Source: Gammaproteobacteria bacterium Ga0077536
GTDB lineage: Bacteria; Pseudomonadota; Gammaproteobacteria; Ga0077536
DNA length: 64,000 bases
Assembly: GCA_001464935.1 (NCBI GenBank)
Contig: LNEL01000035.1
Coordinates: forward strand, 22,612-86,611
Direction: 5' to 3'
Under the pieces are notes generated by a model, which saw nothing but the letters and a program-made list of their open reading frames with translations, did no database searches and was not told the origin of the DNA. Numbering within the stretch: position 1 is the stretch's first letter; every line of letters begins with the position of its first letter. Below, piece by piece: positions 54,480 to 62,060 of this stretch. A program made the translations under genes and the position numbers.

Positions 54480-56962
54480 GTGCGCGTGTGTGCGGCCATG
54501 CGCAATTCGGCCGTGTAGCGCCGCCCCGCACCGTCGGTCAGCCACGACTGCGCCGGATCGGGCAGCATTTCGCTGATGCCGACGCGTCCGTCGGTGGCGG
54601 CCTGCCGGACGCCGTCGGCGAACAGTTCGCAGTAAAGCGGCGATTCGAGATCGAGATAATAGGGTTTCAGTTCGCCCGGAATGCGGTAGAAACAGTGGCG
54701 CGGCAGGCCGAGCTGGCGCGCCCAGCGTCGCAACGCGAGCAGGCGCTGCGCGCGATCGTGCAGACGCACGAAGTCGAGCGCCGACACCGGCACCTGCCAG
54801 GATTCCCGCTGCAGCACGAGCCGCCCGATGCGCAGCCGCGGCAGATGCGCACCAACGCGCAGCGGCTTGTAGCGGTTGATGCCGATCGAACGCAGTTGCG
54901 GACCGATGAACTGCGCGAGCGGCCACTCGCGACCGCCATCGCGCGTGGCGACGACCGGCCCATGCCCGCGGTCGGCAACCTGCAAATCGGCCAGCCGCAC
55001 GGTGTGGTCGGGTGCGGACCACGCGCGGTTGCCGCCGTGTTCGATCGTCACGTCGTGCGGCAGTTCGAGGCTGTAGCTCGTGCGGTGACCGCGCGCATCG
55101 CGCGCCGTCGCCGGCACGAGTTCCGGTTCAGTCTGCACGCGCGCGGTGGCCGCCAGCGCCTCCTCGCGGCACGGACACAGCTTGCCGGTGACCGTCTGCA
55201 TCATCAGGTTCGTACAGGGATGCACTTCACCAAGTACGGCGAACCAGTCACCGGTCGCGAAGGCCTCGAGGCCGGTGGCTGCAAGCATCAGGTCCGGCGA
55301 CTGGAAGCGCGCGCCCGACCAGCAGGGCGCATCGAGCGCGAACACCGCCTGCGCGCGCGCACCGACCTCAGCGGGATCGAAACACTGTTCGTGCGCGGCT
55401 TCGTCGATGTCGAGAATCTCGCGCCACTTCTCCTGCAGCTGATCGACGACATCGTCACCGATCGCGAGCGCGGTTTCGGTCTCCTGTTGCAGGGCGCCCC
55501 AGAGTTCCGCCAGCGGCACGGCGGCGCCGCCGCGCAGCTCGCGCCAGATCGACACGGCGAATGCCTGATACTGCTCGAGCAATTGCTGCGAGAACCACTG
55601 GGCGCCGTCGAGGATTGGCGCCAGCGCCGGCGCGAGTGTCGTGAAGATCGGCTCGGCCAGCGTCAGCTCCACATCGCGCAGCGCATCCGGATACAACGGC
55701 GTGCGGCCAGCGTAAGCGCTGCCGCCGAGGCGATGCGCCGGGGTTTCGGCGAGCGTGGTGAACGCCGCTTCGAACGCGGTGATGCGCGCCGGCAGTTCGG
55801 CCGCCGGCGCCGTGGCGATGCCGGCGCGCAGCGTCTCGAGTTCACGCCAGCGCGCCGCGAGATCGTCGATGCCGGGCAGGCGCGCCATGGCGGCCTCGAG
55901 TTCGCGCTCGGCATGCACCGTCACCGGCAGCGGCAGCTGCCAGTCGACGATGTCGTTCGCGGCGAGCTGGGCCAGCAGGGCATACACCGCGGCAGGTTCA
56001 GCAAGGCCCGTGTCCGGGCGACCGGCGAAGCGCTGCGCGATCTCGCGCGCGCTCAGTGTGCCGTCGAGCGCACCGAGAAATTCGCGTTGCACCGCATCCA
56101 GCGGCAGCTCGGTATCGGGCAATACCAGGCCTTCCGGCCCGATCCGCGCCGAAGCCGACAGGCGCGGCGCCAGCGCCGGGGCGGCGCGCCGGGCCACCCG
56201 CCGGGCAATGGCGTCGAGCGCCCAGTACTCGTAATAGGGCTGCACCGTGCGCACGACCTCGACGCCGGCCTTCAGCTGCGAGTGTGTGCCGGCGATCGAC
56301 GCCCAGCCCACCGGCCCGAAGAACCCCACCTGCTCGTTCTTCGCGGCATAGCGCTGTGTGTAGCGCGCGACGAGTCGTCGGTACTTGCGCTCGCGACCAT
56401 CGACGCCGGGGATGGGCACGTCGCGATAATGCTGGGTGAGGAGGGTCAGCGCGCGTGAGTTCTGCCAGGCGACAGCCGCACGGAACCGGTCTTCGCTCGC
56501 GACCTCGCGCGCGGCCTGCGACATCCGCAGATCGGTCACCGCAAATTGCCGCCGATAGGCGTCCTGTGCGGCCGCCACGGCCGCGAGCGCTGCGTGATAG
56601 TCGGCAAGCAGCGGCTGCGCCGCGGGATCCTCCGGCGGCACGGCGATCGGCCGCCGGCGCTGCAGATCCTGCAACGCATGACGATAGACCCGACGCGGAT
56701 CGGTCGTGTCGCGCGGCCGCTGATCGGCGCAATGCGCCTGCAGTGCCTGGCGCGCGCGCGCGAGGCCGGCTTCCGCGTCGAGCACGGTGTCGATGGCTTT
56801 CGTCAGCGGCGCATCGGTGAACGCGGACAGCAGCGCCACCGGGAAGCCGGCGCCACGCAACGCGTACAGGCGCCACAGCGACCAGCCGCCGACGAGCGGC
56901 AAGGGCTGTCGCAGACATGCGGCCAGGGCGCTGGCGTCACTCACGGCAGGGTCGCGGCTCAT
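54476..56962 (-). CDS. LanB-like lantibiotic-dehydratase N-domain protein, no elimination domain
   Basis: 828 residues with the pattern of the Lant_dehydr_N (glutamylation) domain: an early RRVYRHALQ region, RYTQRYAAKNEQVGFFGP (about 200-217, replacing the classic R-x-TPFGLF), central VWIRELRG-type helices, a Cys-containing GKLCPCREE, and the typical end RLRIGRLVLQRESWQVP, RRWARQLGLPRHCFYRI, KPYYLDLESPLYCEL. The SpaB_C elimination domain seen in full LanB enzymes is absent. Such stand-alone N-domains include split dehydratases and PEARL peptide-aminoacyl-tRNA ligases, which use aminoacyl-tRNA. Fold call moderate to good; reaction unknown. No obvious strong RBS before ATG 56962. Confidence 0.7.
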   Translation of the reverse strand: MSRDPAVSDASALAACLRQPLPLVGGWSLWRLYALRGAGFPVALLSAFTDAPLTKAIDTVLDAEAGLARARQALQAHCADQRPRDTTDPRRVYRHALQDLQRRRPIAVPPEDPAAQPLLADYHAALAAVAAAQDAYRRQFAVTDLRMSQAAREVASEDRFRAAVAWQNSRALTLLTQHYRDVPIPGVDGRERKYRRLVARYTQRYAAKNEQVGFFGPVGWASIAGTHSQLKAGVEVVRTVQPYYEYWALDAIARRVARRAAPALAPRLSASARIGPEGLVLPDTELPLDAVQREFLGALDGTLSAREIAQRFAGRPDTGLAEPAAVYALLAQLAANDIVDWQLPLPVTVHAERELEAAMARLPGIDDLAARWRELETLRAGIATAPAAELPARITAFEAAFTTLAETPAHRLGGSAYAGRTPLYPDALRDVELTLAEPIFTTLAPALAPILDGAQWFSQQLLEQYQAFAVSIWRELRGGAAVPLAELWGALQQETETALAIGDDVVDQLQEKWREILDIDEAAHEQCFDPAEVGARAQAVFALDAPCWSGARFQSPDLMLAATGLEAFATGDWFAVLGEVHPCTNLMMQTVTGKLCPCREEALAATARVQTEPELVPATARDARGHRTSYSLELPHDVTIEHGGNRAWSAPDHTVRLADLQVADRGHGPVVATRDGGREWPLAQFIGPQLRSIGINRYKPLRVGAHLPRLRIGRLVLQRESWQVPVSALDFVRLHDRAQRLLALRRWARQLGLPRHCFYRIPGELKPYYLDLESPLYCELFADGVRQAATDGRVGISEMLPDPAQSWLTDGAGRRYTAELRMAAHTRT

Positions 56963-57073
56963 GCGGGATTCGGCAGGGTCGTGCGTGGCGCAGCAGCATC
57001 AGCCGAACTTAGCACAGTCGCCGCCGGTCGCCCGGCATCGGGACGGGCCGGTGTGCAACGAGATGCAAACCCG

Positions 57074-57105
57074 GAAATAAAAACGGGGTGGACATGCCAC
57101 CCCGT
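57074..57105 (-). terminator. Intrinsic terminator of the PEP-CTERM gene
   Basis: Perfect 9-bp stem ACGGGGTGG/CCACCCCGT (57083-57105, loop 5) followed on the minus strand by TTTTATTT. It lies 29 bases after the PEP-CTERM stop, and ends that transcript before the LanB-like gene, which then needs its own promoter in 56963-57073. Confidence 0.9.
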
Positions 57106-57133
57106 AAGCCTGGTCGTCGTTGTCGTTGTTCGA

Positions 57134-57958
57134 TCAGACGGTCTTGCGCTGACGACGGCGATGGGCGAGCGCACCGAGGCCGAGGCCCAGCAGCGCGAGG
57201 CTGCCCGGTTCCGGGATGGCATTGCCGCGACCGCAGTTGTTCGAGGTGGCCGCGCAGGCCGCTTCGATCGTCGGGTTCGTGGCGCCGGCAAGCGGGAAGT
57301 CCGGGTCGCCCGTGCGCACCGGCAGTTCGAGCCACGACGCCTGGTACGGCGCGTTGAACGTGCCGAACGGGGATTCGAAGCTGAAGCCGTCGAGCGACTG
57401 GCCTTCGAAAATAGGGTTGTTCGCGAAGCAGAACAGGCCGCCCTCGAAACCGCCCTCGCAGCCGCCGGTGTAGAAGTGCAGCACGTGGGTGACGTCGTTG
57501 TACGGGTTGTTGTCGGCCCCTTCGAACAGCGTGTCGAAGAACGCCTTCCACGGATCGCCGTCCGTCTGCCACTCGGCGACGCCTTCCCAGCCGGTCTCTT
57601 CGTTGACGACGCCGATTTCCTCAATCGAGAAACTCCAGCCTTCGGGCGCGGTGATGTTGGAGATCTGCGAGGCATCGCTGCCAATGGCCGAGCCGAAGAA
57701 CGGCAGTTCCCAGTCGCGGATGACATTCTGGATCTGACGCTCCGTTTCCGGATCGAACTGCTGCTCGGAGGTATTGCAGACCCGGAACTCGTACAGCTTG
57801 TTGCCGTTGCCGGCATCGCTGACGGCTGACGGCACCGCCGAGGTCTGGAAACCGGACTGCGGCGGGCAGGCGGTATCGGCCACGATGGCCAGCGCCGAAT
57901 GGGTGAACCCGAGCGCCCCGAACAGCGCGGCAACCGAGACGTGTAGTGTTCTTTTCAT
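57134..57958 (-). CDS. PEP-CTERM sorting-domain protein
   Basis: 274 residues from ATG 57958 (GGAGC ahead). Signal peptide MKRTLHVSVAALFGALGFTHSALA, a mature region of mixed beta character with scattered cysteines (CNTSE, GGCEGG, FCFAN, CAATSNNCG), and the canonical C-terminal signal IPEPGSLALLGLGLGALA followed by HRRRQRK. Exported, then processed by an exosortase and released or anchored at the surface; role in biofilm/EPS likely by family. Transcribed with its own terminator. Confidence 0.9.
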   Translation of the reverse strand: MKRTLHVSVAALFGALGFTHSALAIVADTACPPQSGFQTSAVPSAVSDAGNGNKLYEFRVCNTSEQQFDPETERQIQNVIRDWELPFFGSAIGSDASQISNITAPEGWSFSIEEIGVVNEETGWEGVAEWQTDGDPWKAFFDTLFEGADNNPYNDVTHVLHFYTGGCEGGFEGGLFCFANNPIFEGQSLDGFSFESPFGTFNAPYQASWLELPVRTGDPDFPLAGATNPTIEAACAATSNNCGRGNAIPEPGSLALLGLGLGALAHRRRQRKTV

Positions 57959-58142
57959 GCGTGAAGCTCCGATAACCTGAACTGCTCTATCGATGGGTGG
58001 CCGCGTCCTGCGGTGTGTGGAGAGTGTGAGCAAGCTTCGCGCCACTCCCGCTTCGCAGGTATCTTTCCCTGTCAGTTCAGTCGCTTGGGCGCAAGCTGAC
58101 GAAGGGGTCCGGCACCCGGTTGTAAAAAGCGTGGACAGATCC

Positions 58143-58171
58143 TCCGGTAATATTTCCGGAAACAGACCGGA
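58143..58171. promoter_or_regulatory. Three phased CCGG sites in the 392-base gap upstream of the PEP-CTERM gene
   Basis: CCGG at 58144, 58156 and 58167, as TCCGG-7-TCCGGA and ...CCGGA, in an AT-richer patch (58110-58225) unlike the surrounding sequence. Possible operator for the divergent PEP-CTERM and YpfJ-like genes. No promoter could be assigned with confidence; nothing else is visible in 57959-58350. Confidence 0.3.
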
Positions 58172-58350
58172 TTCACGCCAACCATCTGTTTTTCATAGAT
58201 ATTCATTCTGAAAAAGCTGTCAACGCGCTTGACAGGCCGTTTTCACGACGCGCGTCTGCGACTGATCTTCGGGGCTGCCAGCGTGTAGGCTGGCGCCACT
58301 CTCACCGGTCCCGCCCGTGCGGCGCCGACGCAACCCGACGGAGACTCGCA

Positions 58351-59208
58351 ATGAAATGGCGGACCGGCAGACGCAGCAACAACGTGGAAGACCGGCGGGG
58401 GATGAGGACCGGCGGCATGGCGGTCAAGGGCGGTGGCCTCGGCATGGTGGTGATGGTGCTGATCGCCCTGTACTTCGGCGTGGACCCGTCGGTGATCCTG
58501 CAGACGGGTTTGCAGCAGGCCCCGCAGGAGCAGGGACCGGCCGGCGCACCGGCGGTGACCGCCGACGACCCGCTGGCCGAATTCGTGTCCGTGGTGCTCG
58601 GCGACACCGAGGACACCTGGCAGGCGCTGTTCCAGGCCGCGGGCGAACAGTACCAGCCGCCCCGCCTCGTCCTGTTCAGCGGTGCCGTGCAATCGGCCTG
58701 CGGCCACGCGCAGGCCGCGATGGGGCCGTTCTACTGCCCGGCAGATCGCAAGGTCTACATCGACCTCAGTTTCTACCAGGACCTGCGTGACCGTCACAAT
58801 GCGCCCGGCGACTTCGCCCAGGCCTATGTGATCGCGCACGAGGTGGGGCATCACGTGCAGAACCTGCTCGGCATCGCCGACCAGGTGCACCGTCGCCGCG
58901 CACAGGTCGACGAAGCCACCGGCAACCGGCTGCAGGTCCGCATGGAACTGCAGGCCGATTGCCTCTCGGGCGTGTGGGCGCATCATGCCGAGCGTACGCG
59001 CGGCATCCTCGAGCCCGGCGACATCGAAGAGGCACTGAACGCCGCCACCGCGATTGGCGACGACCGGCTGCAGCGGCAGGCCCAGGGCTACGTGGTGCCC
59101 GAATCATTCACCCATGGCTCGTCGGCCCAGCGCGTCCGCTGGTTCACGCAGGGCTTCGAGAGCGGTGATTTCGCGGCCTGCGACACCTTCAAGGCGGCTC
59201 AGCTGTAG
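58351..59208 (+). CDS. ypfJ: YpfJ-type neutral zinc metallopeptidase
   Basis: 285 residues from ATG 58351 (GGAGACTCGCA). Start of the mature part after a short N-terminal basic region MKWRTGRRSNNVEDRRGMR, a membrane helix (GMVVMVLIALYFGV), and a metallopeptidase domain with HEVGHH (about 168-173, Zn ligands and catalytic Glu) and a downstream LQADCLSGVWA Glu/Asp ligand. CGHAQAAMGPFYCP is the usual YpfJ signature upstream. Inner-membrane-anchored, periplasmic protease of unknown substrate. Confidence 0.92.
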   Translation: MKWRTGRRSNNVEDRRGMRTGGMAVKGGGLGMVVMVLIALYFGVDPSVILQTGLQQAPQEQGPAGAPAVTADDPLAEFVSVVLGDTEDTWQALFQAAGEQYQPPRLVLFSGAVQSACGHAQAAMGPFYCPADRKVYIDLSFYQDLRDRHNAPGDFAQAYVIAHEVGHHVQNLLGIADQVHRRRAQVDEATGNRLQVRMELQADCLSGVWAHHAERTRGILEPGDIEEALNAATAIGDDRLQRQAQGYVVPESFTHGSSAQRVRWFTQGFESGDFAACDTFKAAQL

Positions 59209-59375
59209 CAGAACGCGACACCTGACGATGCTCCGCGCCGCAGCAAAAATCCCGGCGGACGGCGCCGATGGACGCTGCTCGCAACCCCGTAGTACGCTCG
59301 CCGCCCTTGGTCAAATGTGCAAGCCCGGGCGGCTTTCCAAGCCCCACCGCGGCAAGAAAACTTGAGGAGACTGTC

Positions 59376-60602
59376 ATGGAAGTAGGTGCTTTCTACCTGC
59401 CGTCGGTCGGCACGAAAGAAGAGATCGTCAAAGGCATGGCTGGCAAGCGGACTGATCTCTATCAGTCGATGCTGAAAAATCTGTCCGAACAGATTTGTTA
59501 CATGGATGAAAACGGCTATTACGGTGCCGGCTTCACCGAGCATCATTTCCACATCGAAGGCGAAGAAGTCTCGACGAACCCCGTCATCCTGGACCTCTAC
59601 TTCGGGATGCAGGCAAAGAACATGAAGTTCGGGCAGCTCGGCAACGTGCTGCCGTCCCAGAACCCGATCAACCTCGCGGAAAACATCGCGATGGTGTCGC
59701 AGATGCTCGAGGGTCGCGTGTTCGCCGGCTTTGCGCGAGGCTACCAGCCGCGCTGGGTCAACGTGCTGGGCCAGCAGGTCGGTCTGCAGGAACCGGGTGA
59801 AGGCGCCGACTACGAAGAACTGAAGCGCTCGCTGTTCGAAGAGCACTTCGAGATCATCATGAACGCGTGGACGAAGGACGTGTTCAGCTTCCAGGGCAAG
59901 CACTGGCAGATCCCCGGCAAGCCGATCAAGTGGATGGCGCACGAAGTCGCGCGCAAGTACGGCGCGGGCCTGAACGACAACGACGAGATCGTTGAAATCG
60001 GCATCGCACCGCCGACTTTCAACAAGCAGATCCCGGAACTGTTCATGCCGTTCGCGACCTCCGAACGGTCAATCGCGTGGGGCATGGAACGCGGCATCAT
60101 TCCGGTGACGATCATGACGCACCCGGACATCGTCAAGGGCCACTTCGAAGCCGGCCAGAAGGCCGCGGCGAAAGCCGGTCGCAACCTGAAGTACGGTCAG
60201 GGCATGGCGATGAGCCGTGAAATCATCGTGGCCGACACCGATGCCGAAGCAGAAGCCATCGCGCGCGAAGCCGGCGCTTTCATCTGGAACAACTTCTTCG
60301 TGCCATTCGGCTTCAACGGCGCCATCGCGGGTCCGGGCGAAGGCCCGTTCGATCCGCCGGCGACGTTCGAAGCACTGTCGGAGCGCGGCCTCGTGATTCA
60401 CGGCAGCCCGGACACCGTGAACCGGAAGCTCGAAAAGCTGCTGAAGGATCTGCCGGTCGACTATTTCTGGATGTTCATCTACAACCACATGCCGCAGGCC
60501 GACTGCATGAAGAGCCTGAAGCTGCTGACCGAAAAGGTGTGGCCGAACTTCAGCGACCGCATTGGCGGCAGCAACGTCGCCAGGCTCCGCGCGAAAGCCT
60601 GA
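59376..60602 (+). CDS. LLM-class flavin-dependent oxidoreductase (luciferase-like)
   Basis: 408 residues from ATG 59376 (TTGAGGAGAC). Bacterial-luciferase-like TIM barrel: GFTEHHFHIEGEE, VLPSQNPINLAENIAMVSQM, GRVFAGFARGYQPR. Binds reduced FMN or F420 and monooxygenates or oxidises an unknown substrate. Codons here appear more A/T at third positions (GAA, AAG, AAC) than in neighbours, and the RBS and terminator are strong, suggesting high expression. Gene stands alone. Confidence 0.9.
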   Translation: MEVGAFYLPSVGTKEEIVKGMAGKRTDLYQSMLKNLSEQICYMDENGYYGAGFTEHHFHIEGEEVSTNPVILDLYFGMQAKNMKFGQLGNVLPSQNPINLAENIAMVSQMLEGRVFAGFARGYQPRWVNVLGQQVGLQEPGEGADYEELKRSLFEEHFEIIMNAWTKDVFSFQGKHWQIPGKPIKWMAHEVARKYGAGLNDNDEIVEIGIAPPTFNKQIPELFMPFATSERSIAWGMERGIIPVTIMTHPDIVKGHFEAGQKAAAKAGRNLKYGQGMAMSREIIVADTDAEAEAIAREAGAFIWNNFFVPFGFNGAIAGPGEGPFDPPATFEALSERGLVIHGSPDTVNRKLEKLLKDLPVDYFWMFIYNHMPQADCMKSLKLLTEKVWPNFSDRIGGSNVARLRAKA

Positions 60603-60620
60603 GTGAGGCGATGACGAAAG

Positions 60621-60646
60621 GGGCGCCGAGAGGCGCCCTTTTTTTT
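60621..60646 (+). terminator. Strong intrinsic terminator after the LLM oxidoreductase
   Basis: GGGCGCC-GAGA-GGCGCCC stem-loop followed by eight T (60639-60646), 18 bases after the stop. Textbook rho-independent terminator. Confidence 0.95.
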
Positions 60647-60673
60647 GTCCGTGATGAACCCCGCCGACGGGCT

Positions 60674-61501
60674 TCAAGGCACGCCGCCACCGTCCGCGAG
60701 TTCGAGCGTCTGCGTCCACTGCCGACCTTTCGAGTCGGTGACTTCGGCCGTCAACGTGCCGCCATCGCGCGGTCGCACGAAGAAACGGAAACTTGGATCC
60801 TCGCTGACCGAGATGCCGGTCTCTGCGTGCAGGATTTCTTCGCCGTCGACCGCGATGCGCAACTGCTTCACGTAGTGCGCAGGCCGCACGGCGTATATCT
60901 TGTAATCCATCTGCATGCCCGTCACGTTCGGATGCCGAATCATCAGCTGCGTCGCGATGCCACCGTCGACCGGCGCGCCGAGTGTCCTCAACTGCATCTC
61001 GCCCGCGTGCTTCATCGCCGCGGTGTAGTCGGTCGCGAGCGGCGCGGCGCAGCCGCCCTGCGCTTTCACGAAAGTCGTCACCATGTGGTGCTCACCGGTG
61101 TTCAGCACCGCGATTGCACGCACATTCGTATAGCGATCGATGCGCACGCGCAGCGCCAGATCCGCGCGGCCCGCCGTGGGCGTGAACCGGAAGCGGCCGA
61201 CCAGCGGCTCGGGATTCTGATCGACGAACAGGTATATCGTGTCGATGTAGCGTTCGGGTGTCTGTGCGATCGCGGCCTTGATGCGTACCGGCGTGACCGC
61301 TGCGTCCTCCGCGCGATACGGCGTGACGAGATCGAACACCGACTTGTCTTCGACCAGCACGACGTCCTTGAAGTAATGGGGTTTCAGCAGGCTGTTCCAC
61401 TGATCGACGCCGGACTGCTGCGCCGGGCTCAGCGCAGGACACAGGGCTGACCACAGGCCGAGAACGGCCAGCAGTCGGAAAGACGGACGACGGTTGAGCA
61501 T
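60674..61501 (-). CDS. SoxYZ-like sulfur-carrier fusion protein
   Basis: 275 residues from ATG 61501 (GTG 61522 possible). Signal peptide MLNRRPSFRLLAVLGLWSALCPALSPAQQ. The first half resembles SoxY and contains the carrier-cysteine arm QGGCAAP instead of a C-terminal GGCGG; the second half resembles SoxZ (IRHPNVTGMQMDYK...GISVSEDPSFRFFVRP). This matches the quinoprotein-dehydrogenase-associated SoxYZ-like carrier group. No sox or PQQ-dehydrogenase gene is adjacent, so its partner must lie outside the window. Periplasmic. Confidence 0.82.
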   Translation of the reverse strand: MLNRRPSFRLLAVLGLWSALCPALSPAQQSGVDQWNSLLKPHYFKDVVLVEDKSVFDLVTPYRAEDAAVTPVRIKAAIAQTPERYIDTIYLFVDQNPEPLVGRFRFTPTAGRADLALRVRIDRYTNVRAIAVLNTGEHHMVTTFVKAQGGCAAPLATDYTAAMKHAGEMQLRTLGAPVDGGIATQLMIRHPNVTGMQMDYKIYAVRPAHYVKQLRIAVDGEEILHAETGISVSEDPSFRFFVRPRDGGTLTAEVTDSKGRQWTQTLELADGGGVP

Positions 61502-61633
61502 GACATGCAGTCTCCGGTGCACAGGCGTGACATGCTAATCCGGCACGCTGCAGGCGGCGAGTGCAGGCGCGTTGCAGCAGTGGCGGCTGAAGTGAATAAT
61601 CGGACTCCTGCCCCTGCCCGCTGGAGGCGATCG

Positions 61634-61936
61634 ATGCAGCCTGAAAGCTCCCCCGTGCTGCCGCCCCGCGCCCGCATTCGCCTGCCGACGACCTTTGCCG
61701 CGCGCATCGGCGGCCTTCGCACGCTGCACGTCAGCGCCGCCACGGTCGGTCAGGGTCTGGCAGCGGTCGTCGCCAGCCATCCGGTATTGACCTCGCTGAT
61801 CTGGCTCAATGCGCGCGAACTGAATCCTGTGATCATGGTCTTCCACAATGAGACACTGGTGCGCGACGACACGCTCGACACCCCGCTGGCCGACGGCGAC
61901 ACCGTCGACGTGGTGCCGGCGGTCGAATCGGGTTGA
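61634..61936 (+). CDS. MoaD/ThiS-like ubiquitin-fold protein
   Basis: 100 residues from ATG 61634 (CTGGAGGCGATCG). Beta-grasp pattern: RIRLPTTFAARIGGLRTLHV, LIWLNARELNPVIMVFHNETLVRDDTLD, PLADGDTVDVVPAV. The family uses a C-terminal Gly-Gly to carry sulfur; here the end is ESG with a single Gly, so thiocarboxylation is uncertain or needs trimming. No MoaE or ThiF/MoeB-like gene is next to it. Confidence 0.72.
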   Translation: MQPESSPVLPPRARIRLPTTFAARIGGLRTLHVSAATVGQGLAAVVASHPVLTSLIWLNARELNPVIMVFHNETLVRDDTLDTPLADGDTVDVVPAVESG

Positions 61937-61967
61937 CGGCCGTGCGCACCGTAGACGGGAGCGCCCG

Positions 61968-62060
61968 ATGAGCCAGCCTGACGCGAGCCTCAACGCCAAG
62001 CAGACCTTGCGTGCGCAACTGACCGCCGGCAGCCCCGCGATCACGGCGCCCCGCCGATGA
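61968..62060 (+). CDS. Possible 30-residue ORF coupled to the kinase/ATPase gene
   Basis: MSQPDASLNAKQTLRAQL then a short Ala/Pro/Arg end. GGGAG lies 6-7 bases before the ATG and its stop overlaps the next start (ATGA), the pattern of a coupled upstream ORF. It could equally be a spacer ORF that tunes translation. No homology call is possible. Confidence 0.35.
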   Translation: MSQPDASLNAKQTLRAQLTAGSPAITAPRR

